Positions 29,924-37,988 of a stretch of 64,000 bases of DNA are shown here, piece after piece; the first letter of the stretch is position 1, and every line of letters begins with the position of its first letter. This DNA is from Comamonas sp. (lineage in GTDB: Bacteria > Pseudomonadota > Gammaproteobacteria > Burkholderiales > Burkholderiaceae_C), in assembly GCA_021166775.1 (NCBI GenBank), contig JAJPEQ010000010.1, forward strand, positions 1 through 64,000, given 5' to 3'. The notes beneath the pieces were generated by a model that was not told where the DNA came from, searched no databases, and saw only the letters and a list, made by a program, of their open reading frames with translations. Position numbers and translations under genes: made by a program.

Positions 29924-29945
29924 GTATACGATGATGTATACGATC
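29924..29945. promoter_or_regulatory. Tandem GTATACGAT motif upstream of maeB
   Basis: GTATACGATGAT is followed immediately by GTATACGATC, a 12-bp direct repeat whose GTATAC halves are palindromic. GTATAC-type sites are typical of FCD-class GntR regulators. Position upstream of maeB suggests an operator; no cognate regulator is in sight. Confidence 0.4.
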
Positions 29946-29955
29946 AATCGGCAAG

Positions 29956-31119
29956 TCAAGCGACGGCGCTTGCGGCACGCAGCTGGTTGCGCCCGCCCGC
30001 CTTGGCCGCGTACAGCGCACGATCGGCGCTGCGCAAGAGGGTGTCGGCATCGGTGCCATCTTCGGGACAGCTTGCCAGGCCGCAAGACACCGTCGCCTGC
30101 AGGCGCGCCCCGTCGTGGACGACGGCGAGCGCCTCGAACGCCTGGCACAGGGCCTGCGCCCGCTCCCAGGCGGGCCGCAGTGCGGCATTCTCCAGCACCA
30201 GCAGAAATTCCTCGCCGCCCACGCGGCACGCCATGTCCCCCTCGCGCACCTGCGTCTGCAGCAGCTGCGCCAGCGCCTGCAGCATGGCATCGCCCGCCGC
30301 GTGACCATGGCGGTCGTTGATCTGCTTGAAGTGGTCAATGTCGATCATCACCAGCGTGAGCGGCGTGCCCTGGCGCGCGCAGCGCGCCAGGGCCCCGGGC
30401 AGGGTGTCCGACAGGTGGCGGCGGTTGTACAGGCCGGTGAGCGGATCGCGCAGGGCCGCCTCGCGCAGCCTGGCCTGCAGCAGGCTGATCTCCTCGAGCT
30501 GGCGCCGCGCCTGGCTGCGGCTCTGGTGCAGGCCCAGCGCACGCAGGTAGCCGTCGCGCGCGAACGAGATCAGGAACGCGGTGAACACCGCCATGCACAT
30601 GCCCGTGACCAGCAGACTGGTGTCGGGCTGCCAGCGCAGTGGGTGCACCAGCGCCGCGCCCAGCAGCACGCCCGCCGCCAGGACCAGCACCAGGCGCCAC
30701 AAGCCGTGCCAGCCCATGAAGACGACGAAGTTCAGGCACATCGCCGCGAACAGGATGAAGCTCGGCCACAGCGGGAAGCCCAGCAGCGCCGACCACAACG
30801 CGAAAAGCAGTGCTTCGAGGTGCATGACCCCCAGCTCCGCGCGCCGCTGCCGCACCGAATCACGCTGGCGCGAGGCGTAGCCGTAGACCAGCTGGGGAAA
30901 CAGCAGCAACTGCACGAGCATCAGCACCCAGGTGGCGGTGTCCGCGTGCACCTCGCGCAGATGCACCGCGAACACCGGCACCAGCACGGCACTGAAGAGG
31001 CTGCGGTTGCGCCAGTTCATCCGCACCATCCAGTGCACGCGCACCGGCGCGGGGGCCGCCGCGGCCGTGCTCCGCGCGATGCCGGGGTTCAGTGGCGTTT
31101 CGTTCGGCGGCGTTTTCAC
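29956..31119 (-). CDS. Membrane diguanylate cyclase (MASE2-like plus GGDEF)
   Basis: A 387-residue protein with an N-terminal six-helix region (about 30-195) resembling MASE2, a short coiled coil, and a C-terminal GGDEF domain (about 220-380). The active loop reads GGEEF (CRVGGEEFLLVL) and the metal site IDIDHFKQIND is intact. It is predicted to make cyclic di-GMP. Its stop is 86 bp upstream of maeB; the two are likely separate units because the GTATAC repeat lies between. Confidence 0.9.
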   Translation of the reverse strand: MKTPPNETPLNPGIARSTAAAAPAPVRVHWMVRMNWRNRSLFSAVLVPVFAVHLREVHADTATWVLMLVQLLLFPQLVYGYASRQRDSVRQRRAELGVMHLEALLFALWSALLGFPLWPSFILFAAMCLNFVVFMGWHGLWRLVLVLAAGVLLGAALVHPLRWQPDTSLLVTGMCMAVFTAFLISFARDGYLRALGLHQSRSQARRQLEEISLLQARLREAALRDPLTGLYNRRHLSDTLPGALARCARQGTPLTLVMIDIDHFKQINDRHGHAAGDAMLQALAQLLQTQVREGDMACRVGGEEFLLVLENAALRPAWERAQALCQAFEALAVVHDGARLQATVSCGLASCPEDGTDADTLLRSADRALYAAKAGGRNQLRAASAVA

Positions 31120-31120
31120 A

Positions 31121-31175
31121 TCAAATATGGCATAAACCTTTTTACAACAAGCGCCATTAGCTACTCATACGATAG
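31121..31175 (+). repeat. Dispersed intergenic repeat, copy 4
   Basis: TCAAATATGGCATAAACC, then ACAACAAGCGCCATTAGC and TACTCATACGATAG fill the gap between the diguanylate cyclase and the transaminase. It shares AAATATGG, CAAGCGC and AGCTA with copies 1 and 7. Confidence 0.6.
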
Positions 31176-31177
31176 TG

Positions 31178-32542
31178 TCAGGCGGTTTCCGTCAGCGCAT
31201 CGCCCAGCGCGCCGACGAGGCGATCGAGCTCCGCCTCGGTGCTGATGAAGGGCGGCGCGAGCTGGATGCTGTCGCCCCCGTAGCGCACGTAAAAACCCTT
31301 GCGCCAGCACGCCATGGCGACTTCGTACGGCCTGCGCCCGGGTTCGCCCGGCATCTGCTCGATGGTGAAGCCGGCGGCCAGCCCGTAGTTGCGGATGTCC
31401 TGCACGTGCGGCGCGCCCCTGAGACCGTGCACCAGCGTTTCAAAAACGGGGGCCAGTGCCTTCACACGCGCCGGTGCGTCTTCTTTCTCGAGCAATTCGA
31501 TCGTGGCATTGCCCGCCGCGCACGCCACCGGATGCGCCGAATAGGTGTAGCCATGCGCAAATTCCAGCAGGTACTCGGGGCCCGCGGTCTGCATGAAGGT
31601 GTCGTAGATGTCCTTGCTCGCCACGCAGCCGCCCAGTGGCTGCGTGCCGTTCGTGACCTGCTTGGCGAAGTTCAGGATGTCGGGGGTCACGCCAAACACC
31701 TCGGAGCCCGTCCAGCCGCCGGCGCGCCCGAAACCGGTGATGACCTCGTCGAAGATGAGCAGGATGTGGTTTTGCGTGCAGATCTCGCGCAGTCGCTGCA
31801 GATAGCCGGCGGGCGGGATGACCACACCGGCCGAACCCGAGAAGGGCTCGACGATGACGGCGGCGATGGTGCTCGCGTCGTGCAGCGCGATCACGTCCAG
31901 CAGCCGGTCGGCGAGCGCCTTGCCATCGAGCGGCGGCATACCGCGATGAAACGAGCCCAGCGGCGGCTGCGTGTGCGGCAGGTGATCGGCCTCGATGCCC
32001 TGACCGAAGGCCTTGCGGTTGCCCGCCATGCCGCCCACCGAGATGCCGCCGAAGTTGACGCCGTGGTAGCCCTTTTCGCGGCCGATGAGGCGCGTCTTGC
32101 CCGCCTGCCCGCGGGCGCGCCAGTAGGCGCGCGCCATCTTCAGGGACGTGTCGGCCGCCTCCGAGCCCGAGCAGGTGAAGAACACGTATTCCAGCCCCTG
32201 AGGCATGCGTGCCTTGATGCGGTTGGCCAGCTCGAACGAGGCCGGGTGGCCGAACTGAAACGCCGGGGCGTAATCGAGCGTGCCCACCGCCTGGCTCACG
32301 GCCTGCGTGATTTCCTTGCGGCCATGGCCCAGGCCCGTGGTCCACAAGCCCGAGAGCCCGTCGAAGATCTTGCGGCCGTCGGCATCGGTGTAGTAGGCGC
32401 CCTGCCCGCTCACGATCATGCGCGGCTGCGCCTTGAAGTTGCGGTTGGCCGAAAACGGCATCCAGTGCGCCTCGAGCCAGGCCGCGTCACGGCGTGGCGC
32501 GGCGGTGGCGGCTGGGGCTTCGTCCATCACGGCGAAATTCAT
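31178..32542 (-). CDS. Omega-amino acid:pyruvate aminotransferase (class III, PLP)
   Basis: A 454-residue class III transaminase, most similar in motif content to beta-alanine:pyruvate aminotransferases. WLEAHWMPFSANRNFK at the N-terminus, GLSGLWTTGLGHGRKEI, FFTCSGSEAADTSLKMAR, the PLP aspartate in LIFDEVITGFGR and the Schiff-base lysine in NFAKQVTNG. The start at 32542 is set by AAGGAGA eight bases upstream; the track extends to 32974 without support. It is divergent from a small ferredoxin gene. Confidence 0.92.
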   Translation of the reverse strand: MNFAVMDEAPAATAAPRRDAAWLEAHWMPFSANRNFKAQPRMIVSGQGAYYTDADGRKIFDGLSGLWTTGLGHGRKEITQAVSQAVGTLDYAPAFQFGHPASFELANRIKARMPQGLEYVFFTCSGSEAADTSLKMARAYWRARGQAGKTRLIGREKGYHGVNFGGISVGGMAGNRKAFGQGIEADHLPHTQPPLGSFHRGMPPLDGKALADRLLDVIALHDASTIAAVIVEPFSGSAGVVIPPAGYLQRLREICTQNHILLIFDEVITGFGRAGGWTGSEVFGVTPDILNFAKQVTNGTQPLGGCVASKDIYDTFMQTAGPEYLLEFAHGYTYSAHPVACAAGNATIELLEKEDAPARVKALAPVFETLVHGLRGAPHVQDIRNYGLAAGFTIEQMPGEPGRRPYEVAMACWRKGFYVRYGGDSIQLAPPFISTEAELDRLVGALGDALTETA

Positions 32543-32644
32543 GTGGGTCTCCTTGAAATGGCCTCCGGGCCGGACGACGCCCGGCCGGGGCGGCAAAAAC
32601 GATGCTTGTACCTCGACATTGTGCGTCGTGGCATGCTCGCGTGC

Positions 32645-32884
32645 ATGCCAGGGGCACACAAGGCCATTGCCGCCATCGATCCCGACCGCTGCACCGGCTG
32701 CGGCTGGTGCGTGGCCGTGTGCCCGCCGCACGTGCTGTCGCTGCACGCGCAGGGCGATGCACCGGGCGCGGCCAAGCGCTCGGTGCTCGATGATGCCGAC
32801 GCCTGCACCGGCTGCGCCCTGTGCGCGCTGCGCTGCCCGTTCGACGCGATCACCATGGTGCGCCGGGACGCGCCCTTTCACTGA
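32645..32884 (+). CDS. Small 2[4Fe-4S] ferredoxin
   Basis: A 79-residue ferredoxin hidden in a longer ORF of the track. Two clusters are clear: CTGCGWCVAVCPP (about residues 16-27) and CTGCALCALRCPF (about 56-67). The start is uncertain: ATG at 32645 or 32633, both without a strong ribosome-binding site. It is divergent from the transaminase and convergent with the ABC permease. It is not in an operon with an evident redox partner. Confidence 0.85.
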   Translation: MPGAHKAIAAIDPDRCTGCGWCVAVCPPHVLSLHAQGDAPGAAKRSVLDDADACTGCALCALRCPFDAITMVRRDAPFH

Positions 32885-32891
32885 CCAGGCC

Positions 32892-33764
32892 TCAAAACGC
32901 CGCCGGGCGCCACTTGAGCAACCGGCCTTCCAGGCGCGTGAGCACGAAGTCCGCCACCAGCGCCACGGCCGCAAGCAGGATCATGGCCGCGAACACGCCG
33001 CTGGCGTTGAATGCGCCTTGCGCCGTGGCGATGAGCAGGCCCATGCCCTGCTTGGCGCCGAGGAACTCGCCCACCACCGCACCGACCAGCGCAAAGCCGA
33101 AGCTCACGTGCAGGCTGGCCAGAATCCACGACATGGCCGACGGAATCACCACCGCCGTCGTCACCTGGCGCGGCGAGGCGCCGAGGATGCGCGCGTTGGC
33201 GATCAGGTATTTGTCGGCCTCGACCACGCCCTGGAAGGCGTTGCCGAAGACGACGAAGAACACCATCACCACGGCCAGCGCCACCTTGGAGGCCATGCCC
33301 AGGCCGAGCGCGATCACGAACACCGAGCCCAGCACCACGCGCGGAATCGAGTTCGCGATCTTGATGTAGATGCTGAACACGTCGGCGAGCAGCTTGTTGC
33401 GCCCGAGCAGGATGCCGAAGACGATGCCGCCGATGCCGCCGATCAGGAAGCCGATGACGGTTTCCTCCAGCGTCACGGCGATCTGCACCCACAGCGGCCC
33501 CTGCGAGGTGCCGTCGCGCTGCCATTCGACGATCTGCTCCCAAATCAGCGAAGGCTGCGAATAGAAAAACGGGTCTATCCACTTGAGCCGTGCAAACAGC
33601 TCCCAGCCGCCGAGCACGGTGAACAGGAACAGCAGCCGCAGCGTGATGATGCCCCAGCGGCGCCGGCGCAGCAGTGCCTGCGCGCGCACCGATTCGCGCG
33701 CCAGTGCTTCCTCGCTGAGCGAGGCGGGCACCACGACCGGGTGGGGAAGAACGGCGGTATTCAT
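32892..33764 (-). CDS. ABC transporter permease, SsuC/TauC/NrtB type
   Basis: A 290-residue inner-membrane permease with about six helices and the BPD-transport EAA loop (ARILGASPRQVTTAVVIPSA). It belongs to the nitrate/sulfonate/taurine importer group. It is last in a substrate-binding protein, ATPase, permease operon. The substrate cannot be read from sequence. Confidence 0.92.
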   Translation of the reverse strand: MNTAVLPHPVVVPASLSEEALARESVRAQALLRRRRWGIITLRLLFLFTVLGGWELFARLKWIDPFFYSQPSLIWEQIVEWQRDGTSQGPLWVQIAVTLEETVIGFLIGGIGGIVFGILLGRNKLLADVFSIYIKIANSIPRVVLGSVFVIALGLGMASKVALAVVMVFFVVFGNAFQGVVEADKYLIANARILGASPRQVTTAVVIPSAMSWILASLHVSFGFALVGAVVGEFLGAKQGMGLLIATAQGAFNASGVFAAMILLAAVALVADFVLTRLEGRLLKWRPAAF

Positions 33765-33776
33765 GGTGGTGCTCCT

Positions 33777-34586
33777 TCAGTGGATGGCGACTTCTTCGCG
33801 CAGGTCGGCCCAGATGCGCTTGGAGAGGTCGATGAAGGCCGGCTCGTAGCGCACCTGCGCCATCACGCGCGGGCGCGGCAGATCGACCGGGTAGACGGCC
33901 TTGAGCGTGGCCGGGCGCGCCGAGAGCACGAAGACGCGGTCGGCCAGCGCGATCGCCTCCTCGATGTCGTGCGTGACGAAGACCACCGAGCCGCCGCTGG
34001 CCGTCCACAGCCCGAGCAGCTCGTCCTGCATCAGCGTGCGCGTCTGCATGTCGAGCGCGGAAAACGGCTCGTCCATCAGCAGGATTTCGGGGCGGTTGAT
34101 GAAGGTCTGGGCGAGGGCCACGCGCTTTCTCATCCCGCCCGAGAGCTGGTGCGGGTAGTGGTGCTCGAAGCCTTTGAGGCCCACGCGCTCGATCCACTGC
34201 ACCGCCTCGTCGTGCGCCTTCGCACGCCCCGCGCCACGAAAGATGGGCCCGGCGGCCACGTTGTCGATCACGTTGCGCCAGGGAAAGACCGCGTCGGCCT
34301 GAAACACGAAGCCGATGCGCGGATCGATTCCGCCCACCTTCTGGCCCATGACTTGAACCTCGCCCACGGTGGGGCGCAAGAGCCCGGTGATGAGATTGAG
34401 CGTGGTCGACTTGCCGCAGCCCGTGGGCCCGACGATGGCGACGAACTCGCCGCGCGCCACGCTCATGCTGAAGTTGCGCAGCGTGACGGTGGCCGTGCCG
34501 TCGCCAGAGATGAAGCGCAGGGAAACGTCGCGAAAATCGATGGCCGCCGAGCTGCCCGGTGCGGCCGTGCTGGTCACTGCATCCAT
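33777..34586 (-). CDS. ABC transporter ATP-binding protein, SsuB/TauB type
   Basis: A 269-residue ATPase. Walker A GPTGCGKSTT, Q-loop FVFQADAVFPW, signature LSGGMRKRVALAQ, Walker B ILLMDEPFSALD and switch THDIEEA are all intact. ATG 34586 lies one base from the stop of the binding-protein gene; the track start at 34814 is a shadow extension. Confidence 0.94.
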   Translation of the reverse strand: MDAVTSTAAPGSSAAIDFRDVSLRFISGDGTATVTLRNFSMSVARGEFVAIVGPTGCGKSTTLNLITGLLRPTVGEVQVMGQKVGGIDPRIGFVFQADAVFPWRNVIDNVAAGPIFRGAGRAKAHDEAVQWIERVGLKGFEHHYPHQLSGGMRKRVALAQTFINRPEILLMDEPFSALDMQTRTLMQDELLGLWTASGGSVVFVTHDIEEAIALADRVFVLSARPATLKAVYPVDLPRPRVMAQVRYEPAFIDLSKRIWADLREEVAIH

Positions 34587-34587
34587 G

Positions 34588-35604
34588 TCACTTGGCCGCG
34601 GGCAGGTAGGCGTTGGTATAGGTCTTGGACAGGTCGATGTTCTTGGCCTTGACCTGCGGCTTGAAGGTGGCGAGCACCTTGAGCACGGTCTCGGGCCCGC
34701 CCTCGGGCATGCGGCCGTCCTGGGTGAACATCGACAGCGAGCTCTTGAGCGCGGCCACGTACTGCGCCTTGTCCTTGCCGTAGTAGTCGCGCGGCATGTG
34801 CTCGGCGATCTCATCGGCGCTGTGGGTGTGGATGTAGTTCATCGTCTTGGCAAACGCGTGCGCGAGCTGGGTCGCCTGCTCCTTGTGCGCTTCGGCCCAG
34901 GCGTTGGAGACGTACAGGCTGGGCGCCGGATACAGCCCGCCCAGCGCCGCGCGCGTACCTTCCTCGGTGCGCATGTCCACCAGCACCTGCGCCTCGCCGG
35001 TCTTGAGCATCTGCGAGACCGTGGGCTCGGTCGTCATGCCCGCCTGAATGCGGTCCTGCTGCATCGCGGCGATGAAGGTGTTGCCCGCGCCCACGGGCAG
35101 CAAGGAATAGTCCTTGGACTCCACGCCCTGGCGCAGCGCCAGGTAGCGCGTGAGAAAGTCGGTGGACGAGCCCAGCCCGGTCACGCCCAGCGTCTTGCCC
35201 TTGGCATCGGCCATGCTCTTGAAGGTCGGCGCGGCCTTGGTGGACACCAGCTCCACCTCGCCCGGCACCTTGCCGAAGACGACGATGGCCTCGACCTCCT
35301 TGCCCTTGGCCTGCAGGTCGATGGTGTGGTCATAGAAGCCGACCACACCCTGCACCGCGCCGGCGATGAGCTGGTTCTCGGCATCCACGCCCGCGGGCTG
35401 CGACTGCAGCTCGACAGTCAGGCCCTCGTCCTTGAAATAGCCCAGCGCCTCGGTGAGCTTGGCCGGCAGGTAGATGATCTTGTTGATGCCGCCCACCATG
35501 ATGGTGACGGTGTTCGCATCGGCCGCGTGCGTGAGCGGCGCGCCCAGCATGAAGAGCGAGCCCAGCAGCGTGGCCAGCAACGTGCGGCGGGTGGGAATGT
35601 GCAT
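34588..35604 (-). CDS. ABC transporter periplasmic substrate-binding protein (NMT1/SsuA-like)
   Basis: A 338-residue secreted binding protein. Signal peptide to about residue 27 (PLTHAA), then a two-lobe fold: MVGGINKIIYLPAKLTEALGYF at the first strand and LGVTGLGSSTDF in the ligand region. It fits the family binding nitrate, sulfonates, taurine or thiamine precursors. The start at 35604 has AAGGAGA upstream. It is first in the operon and divergent from a two-component system across 190 bp, which may control it. Confidence 0.9.
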   Translation of the reverse strand: MHIPTRRTLLATLLGSLFMLGAPLTHAADANTVTIMVGGINKIIYLPAKLTEALGYFKDEGLTVELQSQPAGVDAENQLIAGAVQGVVGFYDHTIDLQAKGKEVEAIVVFGKVPGEVELVSTKAAPTFKSMADAKGKTLGVTGLGSSTDFLTRYLALRQGVESKDYSLLPVGAGNTFIAAMQQDRIQAGMTTEPTVSQMLKTGEAQVLVDMRTEEGTRAALGGLYPAPSLYVSNAWAEAHKEQATQLAHAFAKTMNYIHTHSADEIAEHMPRDYYGKDKAQYVAALKSSLSMFTQDGRMPEGGPETVLKVLATFKPQVKAKNIDLSKTYTNAYLPAAK

Positions 35605-35716
35605 GGATTTCTCCTTGGTATGCGAATGGGGACACGGTGACTCTAGGAGGCGCACTCTTTCAACGCGCTTTCGCTGCATCGCAGCATCCGTAGGTGAAAA
35701 CCCTGAAATTCTTGGC

Positions 35717-35772
35717 TTTGAGCCGAATGGGCCTCCAGCGCTTTTTCAGCAAGCGCTGACAGCTATCAAAAT
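35717..35772 (+). repeat. Dispersed intergenic repeat, copy 5
   Basis: CCTCCAGCGCTTTTTCAGC, then AAGCGCTGACAGCTATCAAA, in the leader of the response regulator gene. The AGCGCT and AGCTATNAAA elements match other copies closely; the two AGCGCT elements could pair as a hairpin. Confidence 0.65.
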
Positions 35773-35794
35773 GGAGGCCCGTGGGGCACCCCCG

Positions 35795-36466
35795 ATGAAA
35801 CTGCTGCTGATCGAAGACAACCTGGAACTCGCGCACTGGCTCGTCGAGCTGCTGCGCGAGCAGTCCTTCGTCGTCGACCACGTGGCCGATGGCGCCGCGG
35901 CCGACCAGCTGCTGCGCCAGGGCCGCTACGATGTGGTGCTGCTCGATCTGAACCTGCCGCTGCTCTCGGGCAAGGGCGTGCTGCGGCGCATCCGCGAGCG
36001 CCAGGACGCGGTGGCGGTGATCGTGCTCACGGCCACGGCCTCGCTCGATCAGAAGGTGCAGTGCCTGGAGATCGGCGCCGACGACTACCTCGTCAAGCCC
36101 ATCGAGGTGCGCGAACTCGTGGCGCGCATCCAGGCGCTCATGCGCCGCCAGATGCCGGGCCGGGCCAACCTGCTGAGCTGCGGCGACCTGCACTACGACC
36201 TGCGCACGCGCCAGTTCGAATGCGCGGGCACCGAGCTCGCGCTGCCGCCGCGCGAGCGCACGCTGCTCGAAACCCTGATGCGCCACATGGGCGAAGCCGT
36301 CTCGCGCCAGGCGCTGGTGCAGAGCCTCTTCGGCGTGGACGAGGACGCGAGCGCCGACGCCATCGACCTGTATGTGCACCGCCTGCGCAAGAAGCTCGAA
36401 GCCAGCCGCGCCACCATCGTCACGCTGCGCGGCGTCGGCTGGTTGCTGCGCGCGCGCGAAGGCTGA
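35795..36466 (+). CDS. OmpR-family response regulator, TctD/QseB-like
   Basis: A 223-residue regulator beginning MKLLLIEDN. Receiver: acceptor Asp in VVLLDLNLPLL, Thr in LTATA, Lys in VKPIEV. The winged helix ends TLRGVGWLLR. Start at 35795 fits the family; an in-frame ATG at 35771 adds eight residues. The kinase gene follows by 11 bp. The adjacent divergent ABC operon is a plausible target, by analogy with TctDE and tricarboxylate uptake. Confidence 0.92.
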   Translation: MKLLLIEDNLELAHWLVELLREQSFVVDHVADGAAADQLLRQGRYDVVLLDLNLPLLSGKGVLRRIRERQDAVAVIVLTATASLDQKVQCLEIGADDYLVKPIEVRELVARIQALMRRQMPGRANLLSCGDLHYDLRTRQFECAGTELALPPRERTLLETLMRHMGEAVSRQALVQSLFGVDEDASADAIDLYVHRLRKKLEASRATIVTLRGVGWLLRAREG

Positions 36467-36477
36467 AGGCGGGCCCC

Positions 36478-37899
36478 ATGAGCAGCCTGCGCCTGCGCCT
36501 GGCCCTGTGGCTGCTGCTGCCGCTGTCGCTGTTCGTGGCGGTGAGCAGTGCCTTGAGCTGGCGCAACGCCGCGGCCGTGGCCGACTACGTGCAGGACCAC
36601 GATCTGCTCGCCTCGGCCAAGGTGCTTTCCGACCGCCTGATCTGGGAGGACAACGCCGTGCAGGCCAGCGTGCCGCCTTCGGCGCTGAGCCTCTTCGCCT
36701 CGCCCAATCGCGATCGCGTCTACCTCAGCGTGATCGGCGCGGACGGCCATCTGCTGGCCGGCATGCCCGACTTTCCGATGCCGCCCGAGCGCCACCCCAC
36801 GGGCGCGGACCGCGCCCAGTGGTACGACACGCAGTGGCAGGGCGAGCCGCTGCGCGCCGTGCTCGTGACGCGCTCGATGTACGACGTGGACGGCGCGCGC
36901 GAAATCACCATCGCCGTCGGCAAGACCACGGGCAGCCGCGACCAGATGCTCGCGCGCCTGTGGCGGCCGACGCTGTGGTATCTGATCGCGGCCCTCGCGC
37001 TCACGGTGCTGATTTCGGCGATCGCGCTCACCATCGAACTGCGGCCGGTGATGCGGCTGTCGCGCCAGCTGAGGGCGCGCGACCCGCTGCACCTAGACCT
37101 GTTCGTCGACGCCAGCGCGCTGCACCGCGAGCTGCGCCCCGTGGCCGAGACCATCAACCAGTCCACCCGCCTGATCGCCGAGCATTCGGCCGCCCAGCGG
37201 CGCTTCATCGCCGACGCCGCGCACCAGCTGCGCACGCCGCTGGCGCTGCAGTCCTCGCTGATCGAATACGCGCGCACCGCCGCACCCGAGAGCCGCAACG
37301 CGCAGGACCGCGAGCTGTGGGCAAAACTCGCCACGAGCAACCGGCGACTCATCGCCGTGACCAATCAGCTGCTGCTGCTCGCGCAGGCCGAACAGCGCGA
37401 TGTGCAGAACCACCTCGCTCCCCTGGATCTCGCGCAAGCGGCGCTCGAAGGCGTCACGGCCCTCTCGCCGCTGGCCGAACAGCGGCGCATCGACCTCGGG
37501 CTCGACGCCCCCCTCGCGCCCGGCGCGGCCAGCGTGCTGGCCGAACCGGCGCTGCTCCATGCCCTGATCCACAACCTCATCGACAACGCACTGCGCTACA
37601 CCCCCGAGGGCGGGCACGTCACCGTCAGCGTACGCCAAGACGGCGCGCCGCACGGCACCGTGCGACTCATCGTGGCCGACGACGGGCCGGGCATCCCCGC
37701 GCAGGCGCGCGAGCGCGTGTTCGAGCGCTTTTACCGCATCGCGCCACAGGCCAGCGAGGGCAGTGGCCTGGGCCTGGCCATCGTACGCGAGGCGGCGCGG
37801 GCGTTCGGAGCAGAGGTGAGCTTGGAGGCCCACACACAGGGGGCCTCGGGGCTGCGGGTCAGGGTTGAATTCACCAGACTTCCCGCGCATGCGGATTGA
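36478..37899 (+). CDS. Sensor histidine kinase, TctE-like
   Basis: A 473-residue kinase. The N-terminal helix and periplasmic domain (about 8-160) resemble the 2CSK_N sensor of TctE-type kinases. A second helix is at about 165-187, then HAMP-like sequence, the H-box ADAAHQLRTPLAL, N-box NLIDNALRYTP, G1 DDGPGIP and G2 GSGLGLAIV. It is paired with the preceding regulator. Confidence 0.92.
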   Translation: MSSLRLRLALWLLLPLSLFVAVSSALSWRNAAAVADYVQDHDLLASAKVLSDRLIWEDNAVQASVPPSALSLFASPNRDRVYLSVIGADGHLLAGMPDFPMPPERHPTGADRAQWYDTQWQGEPLRAVLVTRSMYDVDGAREITIAVGKTTGSRDQMLARLWRPTLWYLIAALALTVLISAIALTIELRPVMRLSRQLRARDPLHLDLFVDASALHRELRPVAETINQSTRLIAEHSAAQRRFIADAAHQLRTPLALQSSLIEYARTAAPESRNAQDRELWAKLATSNRRLIAVTNQLLLLAQAEQRDVQNHLAPLDLAQAALEGVTALSPLAEQRRIDLGLDAPLAPGAASVLAEPALLHALIHNLIDNALRYTPEGGHVTVSVRQDGAPHGTVRLIVADDGPGIPAQARERVFERFYRIAPQASEGSGLGLAIVREAARAFGAEVSLEAHTQGASGLRVRVEFTRLPAHAD

Positions 37900-37988
37900 G
37901 CCGTAGCGCGGGAAGTCCACACCCCGATCCAGGCCCACGGCCCGAAGGCGCGCACGATGCGGGTTAGCATGCCGGCCGCACATACAGT

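Noticed and set aside
27474-30338. 954-codon minus-strand ORF over maeB, and the + strand ORF 27629-29863
   Set aside because: Both are out-of-frame shadows of the maeB reading frame, which carries all motifs.
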